Source: Mesodorylaimus sp. YZB2_4 | Lineage: Eukaryota; Nematoda; Enoplea; Dorylaimida; Dorylaimidae | Length of the DNA stretch: 64,000 nucleotides | Direction: 5' to 3' | Assembly (NCBI GenBank): GCA_030248295.1 | Contig: JASANH010001455.1 | Span: 434,001-498,000 of the forward strand | Shown here: positions 54,728 to 64,000 of the stretch, in pieces | Layout of the letters: each line of letters opens with the position of its first letter | Numbering within the stretch: position 1 is the stretch's first letter | Position numbers and translations under genes: made by a program | The notes under the pieces: generated by a model | What the model was told of the DNA's origin: nothing | The model's input: only the letters and a program-made list of their open reading frames with translations | The model's database searches: none

Positions 54728-57700
54728 CTAGTAGCCGCCGTGGTCGCCAGGAATAAACTTCGAGGCCAGTAAAGCTCTCGGACGCATCAGCGTGTGAGCT
54801 TGGTTGGATAATAACCGGCCGACTGGGGGTCTCTGATGGGCAATGCTAGGCATGAGTGAAGTGCACCTGGCATGGTGAGCCAGTCCAGCAGTGCCCCGAC
54901 CTTGCCACATTGCGTGTAGTTGCGAGGCCGGCATGACGGGCAGTGACAGCCCGGGTTGCAGCTGCCCAGCCGCCAACTCTCTCGCGGCTGTCGTGGCCAG
55001 TGCTTTCAGATACTCCATGAAGCTGGCGAATAGTGCTTGCGACAAGACGTTCGGGTCGTTGGTGATGTGAATCGCTGTCTGCGCCAACAACGAAACCGGG
55101 TCGGGCTGTTGGTAGGTGGGTGTGGCCGGGCCGCAATTGCAACCGCATCGAGCCGATAAATTGATTGGGCCGTCAGACCCACACTCGGAGCCCAGAATCG
55201 ACGACGTGCTTTCGCCACTGCGCATGTGAGCATTGGGGCGAAAGTAGTCGGGGCGACCTGAAAACATGATTAACAATTATATTACCCGGCTGTTGCTGCG
55301 ATGGTTTCGGCCCACACTATCACTTGGTGCCAAAATGTATGTTTTCTGCTCTCAAGTCCCACGCACTGACTTCTAAGGCCACATTACGGAGAAGGGGTAG
55401 GGCATCACATGGCACGTACACGCCTACCATGTGCCCTATGTAACCAGCATCCCTGGCGGTTGGGAGTAATCGATACGCTCCCCTGGCTGGGACGTCAACC
55501 TCTTCGGTTGATGTTTCTAGAGCAGGTATAGTCGCGAGACTTGCCTTTCTCCAGACGGAGGTGTTTGCCCAGAGACTACGGCCTCGACTATCTCCCGCCG
55601 CCTGGGTGCGCTGGTTACACCTTTATGCCTTCAAGCACCTCCTCGCCCCTGAATGAGTCATAGCAAGGCAGAGTAAAGTACAGTACCCCATCTGCAATGG
55701 CCAAAACTGTCTCGGAGATGAGATGATTAATGAATTCGGAGCCGTACTTAGGCCTTTTCTACAATTTGACAGACTAGGCAGGACGGGTGCGAGGTGTCGT
55801 GCCAATCCGCCAAAAGCACTTTAATCTGCTTTATGTGAATCTGTTTTTGCTGTGTTTGTTCATCTAACGGCACTCTATCAAATGCGAGGACTGACACTGG
55901 TTCCCCATGCCACTTCGATAAACTATAAATCATTCAGAGGAACTTTTTCAGAAATTGACGTAAATTTTTGGCAGTTTTGGCTCCACGTTTTGAGCAGATG
56001 GTGCTACTCTACCAAATACCAAAAAAAGCCGAGGGGACGTAGGACGAAGAGGAGCTGAAGGACGAGCTTTCAAACTTCGACAGAGCTATCAAATGGATCC
56101 TTAGGACTGCCAGGATAAAGTCTCAGGGGCCCGTGGGATAGGCAGCTTCCTCACACACTAGGTGCGCAGTTACGGGCGAGTGTTCGACTCGCGGCCAGGG
56201 TGAATCCTTTCAGTGTAATATATCCCATCACCCTCGAGTGCGCATAAGAGTTTGGTGATGCGTGTGATAGCTCCCCCTGTCACCCTCATCATCAGATGCG
56301 GGTTGCATGTGGCAAGACATGAACATGGCACGTTCACGCTGCTCACGGGTCCCAAATGGATCGATGGCTAGATGGCTCCAGAGCACAGTGCTCACTTACG
56401 GTCTCTTTTCTCCCCATCCATCCATGGCTCGAAGGCTCTCGGGGCGTCGGATAGTGCCGAACTCGGTCCATTGTCGACACTGTTGTGTCCTGACTGTTGA
56501 TATTCATGGTACATGCGTGCAGGACTATCGATCGGATTTCGGATCGGGACGAATGGAGAAGGACTGCTTTTGCTGTTTGTGGCTGGAGAATGAGTGTCCG
56601 AGCCCGAGCTCGTTCTCGATGCGACTGGCTCTGTTGTACATTTTAACTTTTGGCTCCTAAATAGACTGGAGGCGCGTAATGTGTGGTTGACACCTGGTGG
56701 GCAATTTGAGACACCACCTCCCTGGCACCATGGGGCACCGCTTGTATCGGGCGCAGACTGGTCTCCGCATCTATCGGAGGGAGCCAGTCCCCCTCTCCTG
56801 AGTCAGGGCCAGGGCGCGGGAGCGAGATCGAGGTCGAGTACAGGTCGGTATACTCGCATACTGCATACTGCAACCCTCGTGACTAGCGGGCCTTGACGAG
56901 TCAGAGAGAGTATTCGACACTCAACCTCTCGGGTCGATGTTTCAGGCCGCAGGTATAGTCGTTCCAGCCAGAGATTTTGCACTATACTTTCCGAACGAGC
57001 TACAGTATGCCCCACCCGATGGCCCGATTTGGCCTCGAACTCGATACTCGCTTCCCCTGCCCTTTCTTACCTGCGCAATCGGATCTGCCTGGCCATCACG
57101 TCCCGTCTAGAAGTGATCAACTGGCACTTGCGGCATGTGCAATATCTGTACGCACATTTCTTCTTGTGCCCTTTCAATGGTGGCGGGCTCGAGTTTGAAT
57201 TGTGAGCTCGGCAACGGGCACATTTCGGATTCCTTGCTCTGCTTAATGTCGGGGCTAAAAAGAAAAGATTCGATCAATTTTCCGCGGGCTCAGGACAGTT
57301 GGAATAAGCTCTTTTGGCAGCACCAGGCATGGTTCTGCCGGAGTGGAGACACCTTTCTCACGTGCAGTACAGTATGTCCATCTGGTGTCGTGGTGGCCCG
57401 GGGCAGTTTACTGTAACCGCTCTCTCTTTCATATCCGCTCGCCGCATTCCATTTTCACATCGCCAGTTTCACTCCTCGCATAACCAGCCAACTACGCACG
57501 CCCGCCGAGTAACGTGCACAAATTTTGGCAACACGAGAAAAAGGACAAGAAACTTTTCTTCCATTTTTGGTCAAGGACACACCTTTTCAATGCGAACCCA
57601 CGCCCCATAAAGAATGTTGGAAAATGCTTTTATATATTCAAAAAGGCACTTCAACAGCAGGTCAATGAATCGAAATAGAAAAGTGATATAAATATTTGAA

Positions 57701-58530
57701 AAGAAAGTAACAAAAGCTATTTTTCTCACTTTAGCACCGTTTTAGTATGAGACCTTGAAAAACTGGTTGAAAAACGCACAAATTCTTGTAAGTCAAGCCT
57801 TACCTTGAAAAATGGGGTCAATATCGTCCACCATTTCTCGAGTACTGCACTCGTTTATGATATGAACAACAGCTGGTCCATACAGGACTGCACTAAGACA
57901 CCTCCATCGCACTAGTATCTTTCTCTTTTTGATGTTCTATACCTCGCTAGAGCCGATTCTCACTCGCATCAGGCACCTGGATGGCAAAGGTCATTGTGCC
58001 TCCACGACCCTAATCTAGCTTGACTAAAAAGAATTGTACCCCTCGAGGGAGTTTTTTAAATTTATTGAAGCGTAGTGGTTTCTGTTCTTTCGACAAAACT
58101 GCCCTTTAGCTGTGCCCTTTAGCCTGTCCGAAAGGCGCTGCTGGCTCGGATACTGTAACACTTGTAGCAGGAACTCACCTTTGTCCGAGATGCCATAGGT
58201 CAATCGGGCATTCCTCAATTTAGTTTCTTTGACTTCTTGCATAATCTCTCGATTTAATAATTTTCGACTATTTACTAATTTGCAGTTGTCGCATTCGCAA
58301 GTCAAATATCGGCAAGTATTCTTGTGGCCTTTCCTGGGCATAAAGAGACCGTGATTCAGACACCGTTGGCAATTGTATTTCTTGCCGTTGTGACCGAGTG
58401 CATCGTCATCGAATTGGTTACTGAGGGTGATGTCGACCACTTCGTCACCGACCACGTCGATCAGCAAATCATCCATTTTCTCATTTCCATCGTAGTCATT
58501 GTAGGAAGGTGATGACGAAAGAGAAGTCAT
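54728..58530 (-). CDS. DMRT: DM-domain (doublesex/MAB-3-related) transcription factor
   Basis: Exon 58179-58530 (ATG at 58530, four bases behind TGTTTCAG) and exon 54728-55257 join in phase 1 ([11 protein letters not shown]). About 300 residues. The acidic N-terminus is followed by a DM domain: [20 protein letters not shown], then [20 protein letters not shown], giving the intertwined CCHC and HCCC zinc sites and a recognition helix. The CLNH...PRKGHK wording is that of nematode DM proteins such as MAB-3. The C-terminal half is rich in Gly, Ala, Ser and Gln and unmatched. DM proteins bind DNA in the minor groove and control sex-specific development. The 2.9-kb intron holds SINE-like repeats (about 55380-55620, 56160-56290, 56905-56990). 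I see no exon between the two. Confidence 0.9.
56160..56290 (+). mobile_element. tRNA-derived SINE fragment in the DMRT intron
   Basis: GAGTGTTCGACTCGCGGCCAGGGTG carries a degenerate B box. The body TCACCCTCGAGTGCGCATAAG parallels the body of the copies at 31430 and 43215. The A box is weak, so the copy is old or truncated. Confidence 0.5.
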
Positions 58531-61312
58531 GGTCCTGAAACAAGCTAGTCGATACAGTAACCACCTCGATTGAAGCTCACATAAAAAAGTCGCTTTTACG
58601 AAATTCTAGCGCGCCGAGGGAAGAGAAACAAAAATAAATGAGACGTAGCGAGATTCGGGGTGACACGATCAACGTCAAATAGGAGATGTCAGGGCCAGAG
58701 CTGTGTCGCCTGATAGCGAGAAAACAGTTGCTATCACGGGCTAATCGAGACACAAACGCCCCTCCTATCTGAGCATAAGCCATGTCGCAGTGTCCAAGTG
58801 GCACAAGCGTCCACCATTTTCATTCCGATCCATACGGCCCATAAGGAATGCATAAATTTCATAAAAAAGTGCTCCGTGGGTGGGCGAGGAAAATGGGATG
58901 AAGGGAGTGGTCGAGTTGAAATGGCGGGTCCTTGAGGAACGAGCAAACATGTTGTCGAATAGGCGTGTGTTCTATTATGGGAATCAGCGGGACCATGCAT
59001 CCCTGGCAGGCATGACAACGATCACCACCGCCGATGCCTGTCGTAAATGAGTATTAGGACAGGGCAGTTTGAAATCGACGCACTTAATCCAACGAGTGAT
59101 AAGGACCGGTTTGATCAGTGATAAGAATCAGTACTCGTCCGAGCTGGCGCACCACATTTCCTACTCGCAAAACATGCCCCTTACTTCCTACTAAACGCAG
59201 TCTACTGTAGCCTCAGCGACTCTCACTCGGCTGATACGGCCGCTGATAAGCCGAGTGAGAGAAGCTGGAGAAGATGTGAATGAAAGGGACGAAATAAGAG
59301 GTGACTCTGCCGGGTCACTCACGATCAGACAACCAGTGCTCAGTTCGAGCACCATGTAACAGGCATCAAGCCGAGACTGCGTAGGTCCCGAATAGAAACT
59401 GCGCGCGATGAGAGACCAGTCGAGTCGATTTATTCAAACTATAAAAACTAACCGAGCTACTCTGTCTTACCGTACTCCTTCTCAAATATGACACCTCGTA
59501 CTAAAAACCCATCCAAGCCTATCCTAAGGCCAGACTGACGATTTTAAAATATAGTCACAATGAAGAATATTGAAACAGGACAAGAATGCAGTGATAGGAT
59601 GAGCACGGCACGTGGCCCGAACCATGCGTACAAGCCGTATAAATCAAATTTGACTGCACCCTTTGACGAACGACAGCCCAGCATTCCATATTTGGTCAGT
59701 AATGGATGATCAGTGTGAATCTAGGTTCACCAAAAAACACTCACACACAATCCTCGCCGTCTCTGGCGCGTAAATAGAAAATATGACTGCCGACAGTTAT
59801 TTTTTCCAAACTGCCTACACGCCTACTTTGTGGAATTGGCGGACGAAAGGACGTTGCACCTTTTCCAAAACGGATGCCACTGAGAAAATAAGCAAAAAGC
59901 GTATAATTCAGGTCCCGCCTTCTGAGCGAATCTGCAAACGAGTGTTTCTAATTTCAGTCCACAAGGCAGACGTCATCCAAAAAACAATGACACTTTTGAT
60001 TCCTTGAAACATACTATTGAAAAGATGTATCTAAGAATGCCTGGCCAGTCGCACAGCTACTACGACTGGGTCCCTAGTCCTGGACGCAGTGACGGTGGAA
60101 CTTGCACCAATAACACCCAGGGTGGCCAGTCAAGTCTTTCGACCATCCATGGCTGCAACGTTACCCTGACGGGTGACGCTTCCAGCTCAGGTCAATGCAG
60201 ATTATCGATCGCCAGTCGAGCTTCTACAGCAGGCATCACAACATGATTTCCATAGCCAGGACCTTCATCAGCACCTGCTCGTAACCTCACGATCCTCAGA
60301 TTTGTCACGTGACCTGCTGGTCTCCTACCCCAACATGTCTGGCCTGCTCATCATCGTGCATGGCTGTGCTGTCCAATTGGTTACAGCACAGTCACACTGA
60401 CAGGCCGAGCCACACTTTTTTCATTAAAATTTTTTTGGACCACGCAACCAAGCTTGGTAGGCATAGGGAAGAGTGTCGACGGGACAAAAGCTCCGACTGG
60501 AGCAGGCAAGTCTCGCGAGTCTACCTGCTGCTGAAACATCAACCTGATGGGTTGACGTTTCCATCCAGGGGAGATCGATTAATCCCCCCCCCACTTTTGC
60601 CTGTAGGCAGCCTGCAGTCTCTCCACTCGAAGCGCCTCGACGGTACTGGGCCTGGCGTGCGAGATCAGCGAGGTTTATGGTTCGCAAACCAACCTCCATC
60701 ACCGGGGATCGAACTCAGGCAATACGGGTGAACGAATGCAGAACCGCTGCACCATGGCGATCACTGGTCATCCATAAATGCCGCTGGACACATGGTCGTA
60801 ATTGCCATCGGATTCCGCCTCGGTGTCGGAGCTTCCCAACCCAAACCGCCCCGCCCTCCGTCGCCAGGGATCGAACCCGGCCATTCGCCACCAAGCGATA
60901 AGGGTATGCGCATGGGAAGCTTGGGGGCACCCTACGACCCTAAAAAAAGCTAAGCAAAGGTACCCTACATATTTTCAAAGCCTACGCTTGTGTGTGGATT
61001 TATATCCTGGTGATACATCTTAGGGCTCCTGCAACGCAAACTTCGAAAATGTTCCGGCTCCTTTGGCTAATTCAAGGACGCCAAAGGGCTCTAACTCATA
61101 TTCATGAGAAGTTTGTTCGGGCACCCTACAACCCCTCAATCCTGGCTTTGCCCCATCGCGGCCGCAGGTCAGTCCAAATTCACCCACAATCCATCCATTT
61201 AATAAAGACGTCACACAAAAAACATTCAAAACTTTTTACCCTTCAATGCAATTGAAAGCAAAAAATAACAAATTAAGCCAGAGCAGAACTACGTTCACCC
61301 CTGTCCCCTCAA
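58531..61312. other. Intergenic region between DMRT and strawberry notch
   Basis: About 2.8 kb between two genes that both run on the minus strand. 58531-59780 is presumably the DMRT 5' flank, without a recognisable exon. 60000-61160 is repeat-derived: hairpin words such as GAAACATCAACC..GGTTGACGTTTC (about 60532), a SINE at 60600-60765 and B boxes near 60870. Confidence 0.5.
60600..60765 (-). mobile_element. tRNA-derived SINE
   Basis: Third copy of the family at 5641-6135 and 21575-21800. Shared words in order are TCTCCACTCGAAGCGCCTCG, GGTTTATGGTTCGCAAACC and CACCGGGGATCGAAC. The inverted A box GAACCGCTGCACCATGGCGA follows. In this copy the B box and A box are closer together than in the FoxK intron copy. 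Confidence 0.7.
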
Positions 61313-63938
61313 TCACTCGAAACTATCCGTGTACGTCCGACTCGACTCCTCTGTCAGCTTATCGATTAGCGTCTTTTTACACGACGATGGAATGAGAATA
61401 CCTAAATGGGAAATCACGTGACCACCCATCATCGAGCAGTCACTCATATAATACTCACCAACAATCTTTTGCCCGGTGTCCGTCCGCACACGAACGACCT
61501 GCATGCGATTCTGGCGCCGTCCTGGTAAGCCGCACAGTACATGTTCTACCTAAAAAGACACCCGGTTAGCTTGTCGAAGACGTCCTGTTAGCTGGAAGTC
61601 TAAATTTTAAATCGCTGAATTTTCAATTTTCAATTAAAGTTTGATTGTGAACCTTTTAAGCTGTTCATGCAATGTTCCAAAAAACCGTTTTAAAATTCTA
61701 AATTCAAAAGTTTTATAAAGAATTCCAACTTGAATTCTGTTTTTGCAATTCAGTCAAAAAATTTGAATCTCGTTTAAAATTTAATTTTTAAAGATGAATT
61801 AAAATTATTTTTATTTAAATTTATCAGTTCTTTTTGTCATTCTTTCCTCAATTCTTTTCACAAAGTCCGACCTACCGTATTCCAAACAGCCAGCACAGAT
61901 CCTGCCAAAATGTGATAAGCCCGTTTCCTCCGGCCAACGTCGCACATTAATCCGAACGGTCCATCGTTATTACGACAACGACCGAACCAGTACTCGTGCT
62001 GACACATGTGCGATGACGCGTCGAAATGTTCTTTCCAAATCATTTCTGCCTTTTCTGGCGTCACCTGCAAAAAAGTGCCCTCGAAGGCCATTCTCCACAC
62101 GCATATTTAAAAGTTTCTTCTTACTTTTTTGAAACGTTTCTTCAAATCCGGAAACGTTTCCAGTTTCGTACTCAGGCCTATATTCGGTCGATAAACGTGA
62201 TACAATCTTTCGCCATTGTCTGAACGTTTCTTTCCAGCATCGCAAACCAGAATGATAGTCGGCGACACGGACGTATTCTAAACATAAAATTTATATTTCT
62301 TAACCCATCGATTCCTCAACCGTCTTACATTCAAAATATAAAATCCATCGTTCGGTTTTGTGTGATTACGAAATATTTCCATTGCGCCTTCCCACGAAAT
62401 TCCCCTTTCGACCATGACCTGAAAGAGAGAATTTTTACTCCACGATAAAATAACGACCTCGCTCACTCACTGTGTGCAATTCCGATTTCAACGATCCAGT
62501 CTCATATTTTCCAACAAAAACTTGCGTCTTCACTTTCCTCACCGATTCACCGCCATGACCAAGATCTGAAAACGCTTGCATTTCTCACTTGAGCATAAAA
62601 AGTCACTGGTATCCACTTACCCATAATGCCCAAATCGTATCGGCAATCGCGCTTCGCTTGGTCGATCACTTCGCGCAACGTATCGGAGAAATATTGGAAA
62701 AGGCTATTTTGAGCTAAGACTGGCAAACCGAGTAAGCGATTCAAAAATTTTGCTAGATTCGTGTCTTTTTCGATACTAAACGAAGTTCCGCTCGGGTCGT
62801 CACGATTCAATACGCCAACGCCTTCCAAATAGATGGGCATGTCTGAAAATACGAATCATTAAATCCAATCCAATCCATTTTAACCACGTCTCAACCAATT
62901 CTTACCACGGAAAAAATCGCCTTGATATTCGGCCGGTGGACTAACGATGGGCTTATCTTGTTTTATAATCGACTTCAACGTGATGTCCAAGGCCACTCGA
63001 CCATATTTGGTATCCAAATTAAATTGACTCAAATCACGTGATTCGGTCGCTCGACGATCACCGTGCGTCAAAGCGCCCTAAAAAACCATCGATAATTGAT
63101 CGAAATATTTCATACATTGCCCTCGACTTACAAGACTCTCGAGACGTTTCGCCACAATCGATGCAAACCTCTGTTCACCGGCCAATTCCGAAATCAGAAA
63201 CACGTACTCCGGCGCGCTCACCTGATTCGAACGATGAGTTCGACCTGAAAAAAAAACATTTCTCCACCACCGAGAAAAACATTCAAAACACTTGGCCATA
63301 CCAAACTGCTGCACAGCTTTGTCGGCCGACCACGGCAATTCCAAAGTGATATGAACACGACGACGTTGATTTTTCGCTCTTCGATCGGATTGGAGCGAAA
63401 TACCTGAGCTAGCGGCTTCAGAAATTATTGCAATGTGCTTAAAAAAAAGGAAAAACACAATTGTAATTGTAAAGAAGCAAAACCCAAATTGCGGACTTAC
63501 CTTATCTCCATTCATGAACTTTTCGCGTTCAGCGACATTCAGTAATTCCAAGGGCACATCGCAATCGTCATTTCGAAGCTCGTAAAATATTTCTCCATCG
63601 TTCCCGCTTACTACTCGGCCTTTTCGACCAGTCATCTAAAACAGATCAATCTCATATTCGTATCAGAGCCATGCTAAATCTGAAGCGAGATATCGTGCAG
63701 GGTGGGCTTCAAAGGTCATTTCGAGGACCTTTCGCGGACCTGACAAGTTCGAGGAGCAGAGGAAACCAAGGTCATACCTCGGCCACATAGTCCGGACCAC
63801 CCATTTCGTCGATCAATTGATCCAATGTATTCGGAGGCAAGATTTCGCCCAGTCGTTCCACCGCCGCTAGTAATTCCGCTTTGAGCACTTGCGCTTTATC
63901 GAGTCCCAATTCCGATGCGAAACGTCCCGGTTTGAAGC
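61313..63938 (-). CDS. SBNO: Strawberry notch homologue, C-terminal part
   Basis: Exons 63778-63938, 63501-63635, 63302-63437, 63132-63244, 62906-63077, 62621-62842, 62471-62565, 62329-62418, 62125-62277, 61876-62064, 61459-61550 and 61313-61401 (stop TGA). The gene continues past the right edge. Family marks: [34 protein letters not shown] (helicase motif region), [29 protein letters not shown] (motif VI-like, split by an intron), [20 protein letters not shown] and [12 protein letters not shown]. Strawberry notch proteins are nuclear DExD/H helicase-like regulators acting in Notch and EGFR signalling. Introns here are short, unlike those of SNX29 or FoxK. Most exon junctions join in phase; I did not test every phase. 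Confidence 0.93.
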
Positions 63939-64000
63939 CTGAAACTCGCACAACCGCTCTAGTCGACCTTTCTGGTCAAAAAATCCTTTTAGTAGCACTC

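Overview
This window is nuclear DNA of a multicellular animal, most likely a nematode. Genes are split by spliceosomal introns with GT/AG borders and short pyrimidine-rich 'TTTTCAG'-type acceptors. Products are metazoan (adducin, FoxK, strawberry notch, DMRT, OATP, GOLT1, SNX29). Two points favour a nematode: the DM domain has the CLNH...PRKGHK spelling known from nematode DM proteins, and several start codons sit 1-8 bases behind an acceptor-like site, as expected if messages receive a trans-spliced leader. Gene names rest on remembered family motifs, not on database searches.

Layout. 1-405 (+): C-terminus of mitochondrial ribosomal protein uS7m. 1601-3434 (+): Tudor-domain protein. 3644-14052 (-): SNX29-like RUN/coiled-coil/PX sorting nexin. 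14310-15311 (+): SR splicing factor, head-to-head with SNX29. 15505-16400 (-): mL62/ICT1-like protein. 17176-27284 (-): FoxK (FHA plus forkhead). 29623-31942 (+): GOLT1. 35863-36091 (-): unrecognised two-exon candidate. 37040-45789 (-): complete adducin. 49541-52493 (+): OATP transporter. 53006-54064 (+): two-Ig-domain protein. 54728-58530 (-): DMRT. 61313-63938 (-): strawberry notch C-terminal half, running off the right edge.

Between and inside the genes lies a dense layer of mobile and repetitive DNA: several tRNA-derived SINE families, three pairs of non-autonomous DNA transposons with terminal inverted repeats, two fold-back repeats, a 68-bp tandem satellite inside FoxK, ATCGAT-rich blocks, and a striking number of homopolymeric C/G runs, one about 160 bp long.

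The genes do not form one pathway: they cover mitochondrial translation (uS7m, mL62), membrane traffic and transport (SNX29, GOLT1, OATP), the cytoskeleton and muscle (adducin, Ig protein), splicing (SR protein), and transcription or signalling (FoxK, DMRT, strawberry notch). The most interesting observations are gene-structural: a pair of tandem 99-nt exons in the adducin head domain that look mutually exclusive, an mL62 homologue whose catalytic GGQ reads GGI next to a partly duplicated exon, a 12-nt frame-neutral micro-exon inside the RRM of the SR protein, and an OATP exon that cannot be read without frame changes.
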